Shown here piece by piece: positions 1 through 11,868 of a stretch of 64,000 nucleotides of DNA; position 1 is the stretch's first letter, and each line of letters begins with the position of its first letter. Below the pieces are notes generated by a model. That model did no database searches. It had not been told where the DNA came from and saw nothing but the letters and a program-made list of their open reading frames with translations. The position numbers and the translations under genes were made by a program. This DNA is from Telopea speciosissima (taxonomy: Eukaryota > Streptophyta > Magnoliopsida > Proteales > Proteaceae): assembly GCF_018873765.1 (NCBI RefSeq), contig NC_057918.1, positions 36,495,871-36,559,870 of the forward strand, in the 5' to 3' direction.

Positions 1-2330
1 CCACACATGCCCAAGTAACATTTTTTCTCCCATCTTTTTAATATCTTTTGAGAGCCATATGTGATATGGGTTTGGATTTCCATTACATTTCTATAGACTT
101 TCTAGCCTTGAAAGCTTAGAAAAATATATCAACAGATAATTTCATAAGAAAATTTTTTATACTTAACTAAAAAAATGTCATTGGAGATAAAACTCTAAAT
201 ATCCCTATCATTGAATAAGTGATCAATATTACTACAACTACAACTGTAATTATCACTCCAACTATGAACGTTTTAATTTTTATAATTTCTTCTAGTATTT
301 TCAATAACAGTAAGCCTGTCTGTTGATTTACCTAATCCAAGTCTGTGTTCTAACTTCTTGTGGAAATATAGTGACTCAATAAGGTAGATTCATCAATCTC
401 ATATTTTTTTGAGCACGGAGGATTCATAAGGAATCATTAAAAATGCTTAATTTAAAAAAATTCCTATTTTCCAAGTAAACCCTTAAATCATTATTTGAGA
501 CATCATATCAATCAACAAGTTGTCACAATCATAATGACTAACTACAAAATATAAGATTTTCATATTCTCAAGTGGGGTGCCCAGCCTGGTGCACCACACT
601 TGAGAATCCAACCGCAAAAACATGGGTAGTGACATCTTTTTATCCTCTTAAATGATGATTGGATGATTGGATTCTTAAATGTGGTGCATTAGTGTCCGCA
701 CTTGAAAAGATACATTTCCCAAAATATATTAATAAAAAATATCAAATGAGTTTCTTTTACGAAAATAATAATGACGATAGATTCATAAGTGAACCCTTTT
801 CCACTAGTGAAGGAAAATTTTCTCCTCTTTTCTATTATTATTTTTTCCTACCCCTACCCTCCTTTTCTCTGTTAGGGGAATAAGAGAAAATCTCTTTCCT
901 TTAATTAACAATTTTTTTATGTATTCAAGAACTTTGAATACGAAATCTGTACAACTATATTTTCTCTCATTTCTAATTATATTAAGGATCCTTTCTATAA
1001 GACTACCTCTTTTTCTGTTTTTGGTAAAAAAAGACTACCTCAAGGTCCTCTACTTTAGTCCTTATGTTTCAGGAAAAAAAACTTAAAAGATATATAGCAA
1101 GCTTTATTAAAGGAAGTGGAAGAGGATCAAAAGAAGGTGAGTCAAAAGGAATACGATTAAATAAATAAAAAGGGAAAATTGTTTGCTTTCTCACTTTTCT
1201 CCAAGTATGGGTTGCGAAGCATCAAATACAATTGCATTCTTAATATTTTATGGGAAAAGAATCTCTAAGCTGGCAGGGGAGAATACCAATAGCTCTCTCT
1301 CTCTCTCATCCCCTATTAATCAATCATCGTCCACCTTCCTAATTGGTGGGTTCATTTTCTTTCAATCTTTCTCCTCCCATCCTCTATTAATCAACCATCG
1401 TCCACCCTCACCATTGGTGGGTCAAACACCCCCTGCAGCGAGAACCCTCTCCCTAATTTAAAGGAAAAAGAACAATGTCTGATCACATGTAGTCTTCGCT
1501 CAGGCACAGCCTCTTGAAATGACCACCCCACCTCCTCCAATTGAACTCGATACATAAGCGCACTCTCCCATTGGCCCATGTGCTAGTGCCAGGGCCACAC
1601 AGCCTAATAGCAACCCCTTGGCCTTATTTAAAAGAAGGGAAAAAGAAACCTGACCGAGAGCATGGCTCCTATGTCCACACATAGGCCCCTAGGATATGAC
1701 TGCCCTGCCCCCTATTAAAGATAGAAATCCCACTCTTATTTCTCATTGGTCCCATGCTGATGCAGGGGCCACGCTCCTAGATAGAAGTCTCCCCTCCCCC
1801 TTAGAAGAATTATCTTATCTAGTCTTTCAGCAAGAGATGATGCTTGTTCGTGTAGCTCTATACCAACATGGGGGGCCAAATGGCCAATAAGAATACACGC
1901 AAGAGCATTAACACAAATGATTTTTTTTTTAGGAGAAATTCCTTAGGTCCATTAAATAAGAACGAGAATTACAAGATAAGTAGATTTCAAATTTGTTTTA
2001 CATCAACTACTTTTTATTTTTAAAAAATTTACTTAATGCTCAAAGATTATTAATACTCATGCCACGCAAGAATAAAATAAAAACAAACTTCCAAGAAATT
2101 ATGGACAATAATTTCATACGCCCATACCTTTAATAGAGAAACCATGCCACCAAACAATATTCTTTTTCCAAAGTCTGCAGTCAATAAACATATATGGGTA
2201 TCAATCGTGTCTACCAGTCATTCTATATTGTGGGGCATCTTGAGCGGGTTACCTTTTGAAAGGGTGGAAGTAGGAGTGCCCTTATTTTTATACTTCTACC
2301 AAGAAAAGGACTAAAGGGCTAAAGCGGTGC
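1..2330. other. Intergenic, no gene recognised
   Basis: AT-rich DNA with short spurious frames only. No splice-flanked coding segment, terminal repeat pair or RNA gene was recognised. A GC-richer patch at about 1.38-1.88 kb has short imperfect repeats but no identifiable element ends. Confidence 0.5.

Positions 2331-2332
<2 letters not shown>

Positions 2333-2376
<44 letters not shown>
2333..2376. repeat. (GA)n microsatellite
   Basis: Uninterrupted GA dinucleotides, about 22 units. Confidence 0.95.
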
Positions 2377-2384
<8 letters not shown>

Positions 2385-2956
2385 GATCACCTCTGAATTG
2401 GTTTTGACAAATCTGAAACCTCTCAGTCGCCGTGGACAACTACACGCGCGTGGCTATAATTATTCCGTAATTTGTCGACAAAGTTAAAGGGCATTTCACA
2501 CGGCAAATGCATTCTCACACGAGAATGTTTCTAACCTTGGCGATGGCAAGGGATACTCTTTTCGAACACTTTATACAAGAATAGAAAAGAATAATTTTCT
2601 TTTAGTAGGTACTTATTCTATGGGGGTGAGCGAGGGAAGACGAGTACCAGTAGGGTGGATTTTTACGCTCCACACTTCTATTAACTGTACTAGATAATTC
2701 TCGATAAAGTTTATTTTTATTGATGATGAAGAAAGAATTTCTTAATTCATAGGGTGTAGTAGTTGCCTAGTTGGTAATATTGATAGTTGGATGGAACTTC
2801 TAGAATAATGATGAGAGTATTTTGGACTTCGTATAATAAGAGGACAAAGAGAAACTAGATTATCTACAATCATCGTACATAGAAATATTCTCAAAAGTTT
2901 AGCAATTGAGGTTAATTTATGAATTTTTTTGGACTTGGTTTTCCTACCCAAGAGGT

Positions 2957-3355
2957 AAGATAAGATTCTTCTTAGGGCACCTAGATCTATCAAAGTGGTA
3001 ATCAAGTCATATAGAGCACTGAATTTTGGGGACACATGATCCCAGGGTTTTCTCTTTATGTCAAATTTTAGTTCAATTCATGTTTGTCAAGTGGCAAAGC
3101 AAGGAATTGAAAATCTTAAGACTATCATACGGTGCATAAGACTAATATAGAGGGTGCATCTATCGCACGTAAGGACAGCGCTCAACATCTATCTCATCCA
3201 ATACAATTATGAATGCATATAAGAGCAGTTAAGATAAGATTCTTCTTAGGGCACCTACATCTATCAAAGTGGTAATTAAGTCATATAGAGCACTGAATTT
3301 TGTGGACACATGATCCCAGAGTTTTCTCCTTATGTCAAATTTTAGTTCAATTCAT
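2957..3355. repeat. 125-bp direct repeat pair, 274 bp apart
   Basis: Positions 2957-3081 and 3231-3355 are near-identical 125-bp copies with a few substitutions. A related block (the 'gaatgcatataagag' segment) recurs at about 3205, 3400 and 5625, so this is the ragged start of the larger tandem duplication downstream. Confidence 0.85.
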
Positions 3356-4242
3356 CGTAAGGGCAGTGCACAACATCTATTTCTCATCCACTACGATTAT
3401 GAATGCATATAAGAGCATTTTTGGTAATAAAAAAAATACAGGCATAGAGCTACACATACATGCAACGGATCTAATTCAGCTTTCAGAAACATGTCACATT
3501 CTTGCATTAGGGACCACCCTCACAAACTACAAAATCTGTCCCTTGAGGTTGGCCTTCCAATATTTTCAAGGAAAAAGCAAATGTACTACCTTGCTATTTA
3601 TAAATAGTATTGATAAAAAACAATAAAAGAGAACAAATATTATTATTTGGGAAGATACTTTCATCACGGGTTTGAGTTTGGAAACAGCCTCTCTATGAAA
3701 GCATAGGGTTACAGCCTCTCTATGAGACCCGCTCTATCCATTTCCATGAAATGAATAGAAATCCTTGGGTGATCTAAATCCTTTCATCATGCCTAATCAA
3801 TCTTTTCTATTAAACCACCACTTTATGTCATGTGGATTTGTGATTTGGTAGGTTTATAATTGGATATTGGATAGACTTGAATCCTAGCAATCTAATTGAT
3901 CATTTTGTCCAAACCTAGCTATCTAATTGATCATTTGTCAAGTTTGGTAGCCTATTATAAATGACCAAGTTTGGTAGCCTATTATATTACATCGTCCACC
4001 ATATATAAGTTTTTTCACTTGAATTTTCTATGGTTAATCATTTCCTTTGTCATTTTGATGAGGAATAATTTTTTGTATGATACTCATCGAAAGCAAATAG
4101 CGGGTAGGTCCCCCTATAAAGTAGATCCTAAACTGTATGCATAACCTTCTAGTTTTCCTGCTAAAAAGGAAAAAGAGCTTACATACTTGACCACCTGATC
4201 GTAACTAGGTGAAGGTAGGGTTCGATCCTAAGATCTAGCTAC

Positions 4243-4870
4243 TGTTAGAAAACAACGCAATAGAAAGGCGATTTTGCAGAAGAAATGCAAAGAGAAAGAG
4301 AAATCAAGCACACATGGCAAGATTTATGTGGTTCACCTCAAAAAAGGAAGGCTACGTCCACGATTGAGCGATAGAACGAATCCTCTATTTCTATGAAGCA
4401 AATACAAACCCTCACTCTCCCATCTATCAAAGAGATAACTACAATATATAAGAAAATCTTAACCCAGAAAGTACAAAACTACCCCTAGAGACCCACCTGG
4501 TCTCTAGGGAAGATTTGCGTGGTTCACCCCCAAAAAGGAAGGCTACATCTACAGCTGAGTGATAGAACGAATCCACTATTTCTATGAAGCAAATACAAAC
4601 CCTCACTCTCCTATCTATCAAAGAGGTAACTACAATATATAAGAAAACCCTAACCCAAAAAGTACAAAACTACCCCTAGAGACCCACCTGTTCTGGTTCG
4701 GACCTAAACCAACATAAGCGAAATACATATCAAATCGAAGATCTCGATGAACTCTATATGGATTAGTTGTATGCATTTTTTTACCATTCTAGCGCGTTTT
4801 GAATGCGAAATGACCCGCTGAAGAATCACCACAACACTTTCTGGATTGAGATTAGACTTCACCAATAATA
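4243..4870. mobile_element. Solo-LTR-like insertion in copy A
   Basis: The paralogous site in copy B (near 7300) reads straight through from 'ctagctac' to 'aaccaac', so this block is an insertion. It starts TGTTAG and is flanked by GCTAC (4238-4242) and GTTAC (4871-4875), a 5-bp target duplication with one mismatch. Size, TG start and 5-bp duplication fit a solo LTR; the right end is TA rather than CA. It contains its own internal 191-bp tandem duplication. Confidence 0.6.
4319..4691. repeat. Internal tandem duplication, about 190 bp unit
   Basis: Units at about 4319-4500 and 4510-4691 match closely, including the shared 'ggttcacc', 'aaaaaggaaggctac' and 'actacccctagagaccc' blocks. Lies within the 4243-4870 insertion. 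Confidence 0.85.
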
Positions 4871-5032
4871 GTTACAACCAACAAAGGCTAGCTCCCCTAG
4901 GTTTCTTTGTTCTTGTGTTGAGTGGTGTGTGCTTGGACCTCTCTCCTTATAAAGACAATGATTTTATAAAAGAAAGGCACAAGTTTTTATTAGTTAAGAT
5001 ATTAGGTTTTTTTTTTTTTTTTTTTTTTTTAA

Positions 5033-5054
5033 GGGTGGGGGGGGGGTGGGGGGA
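5033..5054 (+). repeat. G-run, copy A
   Basis: G-rich tract after a T-run, at the place corresponding to the larger G-rich tract of copy B (7456-7497). Confidence 0.8.
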
Positions 5055-7455
5055 CCCATAAGGGAACATTTATTATGCCTCATACTCCGAAAAAGGCTTA
5101 AAGAAGGAAGAGGTCCTCAAGAAAAGAAGACTCCTATTACCTGAGATGCAAGAAAAAAATGACCCAATTTGCAACATTATGAGGAATTGGTACATTTTTA
5201 CTACTTCTGTAAAAGAAAACACAAAAATCAAGGCTATGCTATGCACATTTGATATCTCTAAAAACCATACAGATTTATGTGGGTGGTACAAGAAATTTGT
5301 TAGTTGGGTATGAATTTGACAGTTCAAACCTTAATAGCATTTGAGTTCTCAATAGCATTCTAGTAGTAGTCTTTTTCTTCTTTCCCAATATTTGACGTAT
5401 GATTGTATGGACAATATGCCCGTTTAGTCCAAGTTTTAATGAAACTGCAATGTGTTGAGCTGGCCTCTTAGGTCTCCTTATGCAAACTTCTAATCAACAC
5501 TGAATTTTCCTTTGCTTCCAAGAAAAAAAACTAGTCTAGATCTTTTGAAGTACATGTGAAACATTAGTTTGGCTATGCTGCATCTTAGGGCAGTGCTCGA
5601 CACCTATCTCATCCACTACCGTTATGAATGCATATAAGAGAATTTTTGAAAGTAAACAAGCCAAGTGTTGAACACTACCCGTACGTGCAATGGAACTAAA
5701 CTCGAGAAACATGTCGCATGTTTGCATTACGGACCACCCTCACAACCTACAAAGTCTGTCCTTGAGGTTGGCCTTCCAATACTCTCAAGGAAAGAGCAAA
5801 ATGTACTATATTGTGTATTATCAAAGCAGTCCAAAGTTGGTGAGAGATCATTAATAGAGGCACTAAAGATAAGACAAAAAAGGGAGCAAAAAAGAGAGAA
5901 AAATCTATTCTCATTAGAATAAAAAGGAGTGAATATGTTACATAGAGAAGTCATCATAGCAGCGGATCGGATATGTTAGTTAAAATGAGCAAAGTCTCAA
6001 TCCTCAAATGATTGGCCAGTGCACCTGAATTTTATTTCTCAAGATATAATCTGGGATAATCAAGATTCCATTTTGCAAAATGAGGGTTTCTAGTTTTCAG
6101 AATTTCCATCCCCCTCTGTCTTGGGCTAAGGTTTCCTGCTGATGGTCATGCCGAAGGTGAATATTTAGCTCATTGAATTTGGTCTTGTGCTCTACTGATG
6201 ACAATGTCGAAGGTAGAGTCATAAGTCAAATTTTTTATTTTTGTGTATGTCTAAGTATTGCTTGATATTAATCTTGTACATCTTTTTCATATTTCTTTAA
6301 TATATCTTTTTATTGACCATTAGCCAAAAAAAAAATTCAATTATCATTAAAAAAAGGTATATAAATAGTAACAATATATCAAAAACAAAAAAGAGTACAA
6401 CCCAAGATATTACTAATTGAGAAGATATTTCTATAAGGTTAGAAATCCTCTACGGAACTTTAATGAAAACATGTCAAGAAAGCTTCAATTGGTACAACCT
6501 AGGAAGGTGTATTTTTGAAAAAAGAAAAAGTAAACTACAAACTAGTAAATAGCCAATAAAGACAAAAGAGTAAAGAACCGCTCTATCTATTTCCATGAAA
6601 TAAGAAATCTTTAGGTCATTCTAAACCTTTTCATCATGCTTAATCAATCCTTTCCATCAGGCCACCACTTTATAGTCATGTGGATTAGTGATTTGGTTTC
6701 TACCAAAAAAAAAAAAAAGATTAGTGACGTTAAGGTTTTAGATCGGGGGGAATCTTTTTGTATAGCTTTAGCTTCTAACTTGGCTCGTCATGCACAAGCC
6801 AAGAATACTGTATATACCTCTTTATATTAATACATCTTTCTTGTTTATCACCAAAAAAACAAAAAGGATTAGTAATTTGATAGGAGATATATTCGAGAGC
6901 TATCTAATCATTTGTCAAGTTTGGTAGCTTACTTATTACATTGTCCACCATATATAAGTTTTTTCTTTTGATTTGTCTATGGTTAATCCTTTCCTTTGTT
7001 GATTTGATGAGGAATATTTTTTTGTATGATTCACATTAAAAGCGAATGGCATGTTGTGAACAATTTAGATCCATTAAGTACAATAAACTCAAAACAAATT
7101 AAAGATAGGTCCTGCTATAAAGGCTAATCCTAAACCCGTGCATAACCTTCTAGTTTTCCTTCATGAATACATCATAAAGGTTCTTGACACTTCATTGCAT
7201 TTCATGGTTTAAAGCAAAAAAGGGGGAAAAAAATAATTAAAGTTTATATACTCGACCACCTGACTATAACTAGGTGAAGGGTTTGATCCTAAGGTCTAGC
7301 TACAACCAACAAAGGCTCTCCCAGGTTTTCATTGTTCTTGTGTTAGGTGGTGTGTGATTGAATCTCTCTCCTTAGGGTAGTGATTAATTATAAGGGGAAG
7401 AAGGCACACGCATAGGGGTCAAGATTTTAGTTTTCTTCTTTTTTTCTTTTTTTAT

Positions 7456-7497
7456 GGAGGGGGGAGGGGGGAGGGGGGAGGGGGGGTGGGCAGGGGG
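7456..7497 (+). repeat. G-rich tract with G-quadruplex pattern
   Basis: At least five runs of five or more G separated by one to three bases on the plus strand. A shorter G-run sits at the corresponding place in copy A. Confidence 0.85.
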
Positions 7498-7713
7498 CAC
7501 GAACCCATAAGGGAAAATTTATTATGCCTCATAGGCCAAAAAAGGGGTTAAAAGGGGCAAGAGGTCCTCAGGAAAAGAAAACTCTTATAACCCCAAATGC
7601 AGGAAATAAAGGACCCCATTTTGCAACATTATGAATTGGCACATTTCTAACTCTGCTTATATAAAAGAAAATACAAAAATTAAGACTAAATTATGCATAT
7701 TTGATATCTCTAA

Positions 7714-7854
7714 GGTTGTGTTTGGTATGCATTCTTGGAATGCATTCTAGGTCGATTTTGTATTCTCGGACAATAAAAACAACTATCTTTATTATCCGAG
7801 AATGCAAAATCGACTTGGAATGCATTCCAAGAATGCATACATACCAAACACTAC
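7714..7854. mobile_element. Tourist/Harbinger-like hairpin MITE
   Basis: The 141 bp form an almost complete inverted repeat: the left arm runs from GGTTGTGTTTGGTATGCATT and the right arm ends in the complementary ACCAAACACTAC, with a short AT-rich loop near 7780. Flanking 3-mers are TAA and TTA, as for PIF/Harbinger elements that target TWA. Copy A of the duplication holds the uninterrupted site near 5260, which supports a real insertion. Confidence 0.8.
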
Positions 7855-8068
7855 TTAAGAACCATGGAGATTTTTGTGAGTGGTATAAGGAATTTGTAAA
7901 TTTGTATGAATTTGACAATTCAATAATTTTTAACACTGCGCTCTTAGTAGCATTTTAGTAGTAGTCTTTTCCTTCTTTCCCAATATTTGACATATGATCG
8001 CATGGACAATATGCCTGGTTAGTCTAAGTTCTAATGAAACTGCAATGTGTTGATATGGCCTCTAGCAC

Positions 8069-9029
8069 TATTGGTTTAGGATATCCACCTCAGTTTTTAT
8101 CTTATCAAATTAAGATCAGAACACTAGAAGGGACAAAAGATTGGAGACAATTGTTTTCAAAAACCATTAGTAAGATGATGATAAAAATATTATTTTCTTT
8201 TGAACAATTGTGGGATTTTTTTACCCAAAAAAAAAAAAGACAATTGTGGGATTTTCTTATTGACACCTCTTAAGGTGTCAAATAATTTGTAGTCTTTATT
8301 TTTTTGCCCTTTATAATATACAACTTTTTTAATGAGGATAAATACTACTAACATTTCACATGTATATTCAAAAAATGTGAGTGATAATAAATAATGACAT
8401 AATAATAAGTCACTTTCAATCTATTTTTTGAAACCCTTGTTTATCCATTACGTAATGAACTTTTTTATCAAAAAAAAAAAAACATAAAGAACTTTTGAAA
8501 AGAAGGTGTGAAGTTCTAAATAAACCTATAGAGTTGTCATTTAGACAATCCCAACAATTATTAAGATTAGATTTTTTATATAAAAAAAAAAATTTATCAG
8601 GGTCTACCTAGTTCAAAGATTTTTACTATAAGCTAGCTCAGAATTTGTTAAACATTTATTATACTTAGAATGCTAAGTAATAAAAATATCATTTTCTTTA
8701 TATGGGTACAATAATCTCCTTGACACTTTCAAAGTTCAGCACCATCCCTCTCCCCCAAAAATAAAAAATAAAACCAAAATAATAAAAAATCTTTGGCTTT
8801 GACCAAACTCAAACTAGAGGTGCTTACACTTGACATGCATAGCAATTCCAATACTACTTATCCTCTTCAATTTTGTTAAGACAAATATTGGATCCCAACA
8901 TAGAATACTCAATACTTTCCAACAATCCAAACTGTCTAATTTGTGGACTAAATTTTGTTAAACTCATAATAACAATAGAGAGGTGAAACCTCTGTGCTGC
9001 CCACCCTCGAGGTTTGACATGATATTATC
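8069..9029. other. Intergenic, no gene recognised
   Basis: AT-rich sequence with homopolymer tracts; no repeat ends or coding segment recognised. Confidence 0.5.
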
Positions 9030-9548
9030 TAGGGGTGCAGGATTGACTTTGCGAACCTGGGTCCACTCGAAGCCCAGTCACCTGAAAACTTCAAGGGCTG
9101 GGCTTAGCTTTATCAGCCTGCGGGTTGGGCAAGGGTTGAGATTTTCAAACCCGAGCTTAGGTCAGATTGCACCTAGCTAAGGCTTTGGATTGAGCCTGAC
9201 CCTATATATATATATGTAAAAATATGTATTATATATGTATGTATGTATGTATGTATGCTAGATAAGAGTCGTGGATTAAGTATCAAAATTCATATTTAAT
9301 ATATATAATTGATTTAATATTTTAAATATATACATATTTAAGTAAATTGTTTTTATTTTTATGTACAAAAAAAAAAAGTCAATCCTAGCCTTGGGAGAGC
9401 TCGGCAGGATTAATCTGGGGCTGAGCCCTAGAGACCCAGCAAGGCCTAGGTTTCCAAACCAATAAATGAAAGAAAGGATTAGCTTTGTCAAGCATTGGTT
9501 GCAACATCAAAATTTGATTTTGCATAGCCCCACCCATTTGCATCCCTA
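9030..9548. mobile_element. Non-autonomous hAT-type element
   Basis: Starts TAGGGGTGCA and ends TGCATCCCTA, an imperfect terminal inverted repeat of the plant hAT type. The interior is full of short 'gggctgggc'/'gcccag' words that commonly fill such elements. Flanking octamers ATATTATC (9022-9029) and CTATTACC (9549-9556) match at 6 of 8, an aged 8-bp duplication. No transposase frame. A TA/TATG microsatellite lies at about 9203-9257. Confidence 0.65.
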
Positions 9549-10157
9549 CTATTACCCTCATCTACTTAGAGAATGGTATGGCATTCAACAAACGCAATGT
9601 ACTTGTCCAAGTCCTACTTTTCTTCATAATTTTTATTAAAGCATTGCAGTTAGCAATGTTTCAACTGATTGGTCATATATTACTAATGAAACCTACATCG
9701 AAGGCTCAAACTACCCAATAGGGCCTCCTTGCAGTTTTTATTTTTTAGTTTTTATGTACCATTCATCCGTTTGCAAGTAAAGTGTATGAAAGGAAATTGA
9801 AATCAGTTTTAAAAGAAAATAAAAATTTGTATTATCACAATTGTGTAATTTCCTTAAATTCTTACTAAATATGGTAATCGTATTTCCCAAATGAAATCTT
9901 TATTTTACATCTTTAAATCAAGAAATTTTGTTGCAAGATATTTTAAAATTTTAATAATTAAATTTAAAATATTTTAAACTAAGTTACACAATTATCTTAG
10001 GTAATATTTACAAAGTTTTCATTTTAGTTTTGATTTTTTCTCACTTCTCTTTTATTTTTTAACCATGCAACCAAACAGAGTAGTTAAAGAAGGGGTAATT
10101 TTCTTTCACCCATGGTGAAGAAGGTTTTCTTTTTCTGTGGTCATGATGACATAGGGA
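9549..10157. other. Intergenic, no gene recognised
   Basis: AT-rich spacer between a hAT-type element and the Pack-MULE. Nothing further recognised. Confidence 0.5.
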
Positions 10158-10330
10158 TAAATATAAGGGTAAAGTACACGTACCCCTGTAATGCACCCAA
10201 TATTCCTCGTATTTCCCTAAGCTTCTGATAAGTCCACGTCCCACCCCTGCTTGACCCCCTAATGCTATTTAAGTCCACACCAAGTATTAAATACTAAAAA
10301 ATGACCAAACTACCATTTCTTCTATCTTTT

Positions 10331-11626
10331 CTAAAATTTGAAAAGACCTAACTGCTCGGACTTATTTGTTAAAATTTGAAAATACCAAAATGCCTTCATT
10401 TTCCCCAAATCATTATCTTCTTTTACGTACCCAATACCACCACCACCACCACCACCCACAATTAACACCATCGCCATCGTGAAGCCCCCCACCTCCAGCA
10501 CCACCACCATTAAAACCACCAACCGCCGTACATTGAAGTTCACAATGGGAACATTTGCATTTCCCATGGTCTCTGCAGTGGCATAAACCCAATTTGGCGC
10601 GATTTCAGGTGTGACAGACAATGGATATGTTATGGTTGATGGGTTAACAGATACGTTCACAGCAGAGCTGTTCACATGGAGGTACTTCCTGTCATTCTCC
10701 CAAATTCTGCCAAGGGCGTCATTCTGTGGTGTGAGCAAAGGACCTCCCATGGTCAATGAGAAAACAGTCTCAAGGGCAAGATCAGAGAGGCCATTAAAGG
10801 GAGAAGAAGGGTACAGAGCAAGTGCCTGATCAGGTATCAAGGCATCAGGGATGGAAACAACTTCAATCGCATTGACAAATGTGACAGAGTTGTTCAATGG
10901 GATAAAGGTTAGGGTCAAAGTATCAGAGGTCACATTGATTGCATACTCCTTAAACATAAAGGAACCATCATAGCTCTTGAAGGTGAAGTTATTCAAAAGC
11001 ACAAAATTGTCTGTGACTACCGTTATTGGAGCAGATGCTAGGTTTTGGCCAGAATCAGGAAGAGGATGGAAATAGAGACGTACCCAGTGACGACCCTCTT
11101 GCTGGATTTTAAATGTGTAAGAAGCCGGAGAAGTGAAAACTCGGGCAGACTGGTAGATTGGCGATGGAACACTAGAACTGGATATAGCAGCCACGCTATC
11201 TCTTTGACCCTTCAATACGAGGTGGTGCGAGGAAGGGACCGATTCCGGCAGAGAAGGAGATTTGAATGGGTTTGGGGACGAGTTAACGAGTTTGGTTCTT
11301 AACCCGATTGCAGAAATAAGGAGAAAACTTAGCCCTTCAATGAAGACTGTCGCTAAAGCGGATCTATAAGAGACGTTGCCGGAGCCTTGGAATCCGACGA
11401 CAGAGTAGGCGAAGAATCCGCTCTCAAGAGGAGGCGGTGGTGGGTGGCGAGCATGAGCAGTTTCTGGAGTTTGGCAGCGATCGTTGATTTGAGAGCGGAT
11501 TCTTCGGACGATTTTAATTTTGGTGGGTGACGATGGTGATGGTGATGGTGATGGTGATGGTGGTGGTGGTGGGGGTATGTAAAAGAAGATGATTTGGGGA
11601 AGATGAGGGCATTTTGGTCTTTTCAA
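10331..11626 (-). CDS. Chimeric ORF: AZG permease piece fused to THESEUS1-like malectin domain
   Basis: A 431-codon uninterrupted frame that starts in the right TIR and stops in the left TIR. Residues 1-69 are Pro/Ser-rich, partly TIR-encoded and unmatched. Residues 70-114 ([19 protein letters not shown] onward) match the AZG1-type adenine/guanine permease, including one hydrophobic helix at about 90-108. Residues of about 126-366 match the extracellular malectin-like region of THESEUS1/CrRLK1L receptor kinases ([57 protein letters not shown]), with several N-x-S/T sites. The kinase domain and receptor signal peptide are missing. The tail is low-complexity, TIR-derived. Expression is not demonstrated. 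It could be an inert pseudogene, but the long open frame across two unrelated donors is unusual. Confidence 0.75.
   Translation of the reverse strand: MKRPKCPHLPQIIFFYIPPPPPPSPSPSPSPSSPTKIKIVRRIRSQINDRCQTPETAHARHPPPPPLESGFFAYSVVGFQGSGNVSYRSALATVFIEGLSFLLISAIGLRTKLVNSSPNPFKSPSLPESVPSSHHLVLKGQRDSVAAISSSSVPSPIYQSARVFTSPASYTFKIQQEGRHWVRLYFHPLPDSGQNLASAPITVVTDNFVLLNNFTFKSYDGSFMFKEYAINVTSDTLTLTFIPLNNSVTFVNAIEVVSIPDALIPDQALALYPSSPFNGLSDLALETVFSLTMGGPLLTPQNDALGRIWENDRKYLHVNSSAVNVSVNPSTITYPLSVTPEIAPNWVYATAETMGNANVPIVNFNVRRLVVLMVVVLEVGGFTMAMVLIVGGGGGGGIGYVKEDNDLGKMKAFWYFQILTNKSEQLGLFKF
10529..11251 (-). pseudogene. THESEUS1/CrRLK1L malectin-domain fragment
   Basis: About 241 codons of the malectin-like ectodomain of a CrRLK1L receptor kinase, a cell-wall integrity sensor family that includes THESEUS1 and HERCULES. 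The segment begins a short way into the first malectin-like repeat and stops after the conserved [10 protein letters not shown] word. It lacks the juxtamembrane segment and kinase. The frame is open throughout, suggesting recent capture or weak constraint. Confidence 0.8.
11285..11419 (-). pseudogene. AZG1-like adenine/guanine permease fragment
   Basis: About 45 codons within the chimeric ORF, containing the words [19 protein letters not shown] and [17 protein letters not shown]. Plant AZG permeases, which import purines and cytokinin, carry the closely similar FAYTVVGFHGSG...FIEGLIFLFISAIGLR after their first helices. Less than a tenth of the permease is present, so no transport function is possible. 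Donor assignment rests on recalled family sequence, not a search. Confidence 0.75.
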
Positions 11627-11868
11627 AATTTAACAAATAGGTCAGGACAATTAGGTCTTTTCAAAATTTAAAAGAGATAGAAGAAAGGGTAGTTTGATAA
11701 TTTTTTAACATTTAGTACCTAGTGTGGACTTAAATGGCATTAGAGGGGTAAAACAGGGATTGTGCGTGAAATATTAAGGAGTGGTACATGGACTTATGAG
11801 AAGGTTAGGGGGGTACGAAAAATATTGGGTGCATTATAAAGGGTACGTGTACTTTACCCTAAATATAA

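Larger units (their letters stand above)
3356..5473. repeat. Tandem segmental duplication, copy A
   Basis: Many blocks of copy A recur in the same order in copy B (5584-8068): the block near 3361, the 'gctctatc' block near 3728, the 'cataaccttctag' block near 4141, the 'acaaccaacaaagg' block near 4874, a G-run near 5035, and the 'gaaactgcaatgtgttga' block near 5440. Copy A has an extra 628-bp insertion (4243-4870) that copy B lacks. No coding content seen. Confidence 0.8.
5584..8068. repeat. Tandem segmental duplication, copy B
   Basis: Second copy of the 3356-5473 segment in direct orientation. It lacks the 628-bp insertion of copy A but carries a 141-bp hairpin MITE (7714-7854) that copy A lacks. 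No coding content seen. Confidence 0.8.
10167..11859. mobile_element. Pack-MULE with two captured gene fragments
   Basis: The ends are long inverted repeats of roughly 270-300 bp: left from GGGTAAAGTACACGTACCC at 10167, right the complement ending GTACTTTACCC at 11859. They are flanked by a perfect 9-bp direct repeat TAAATATAA (10158-10166 and 11860-11868). Long TIRs, a G start and a 9-bp duplication define Mutator-like elements. There is no transposase; the 1.1 kb between the TIRs consists of host coding fragments read on the minus strand. The inner edges of the TIRs run into GGT/ACC triplet repeats. Confidence 0.92.

Noticed and set aside
4205..4230. B-box-like GGTTCGATCC considered as a tRNA gene
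   Set aside because: No acceptor stem, anticodon arm or A-box at the right distance; at best a SINE relic.
7714..7854. Long hairpin considered as a miRNA precursor
   Set aside because: Nearly full-length complementarity, TWA flanks and the empty site in copy A identify a Tourist-like MITE.
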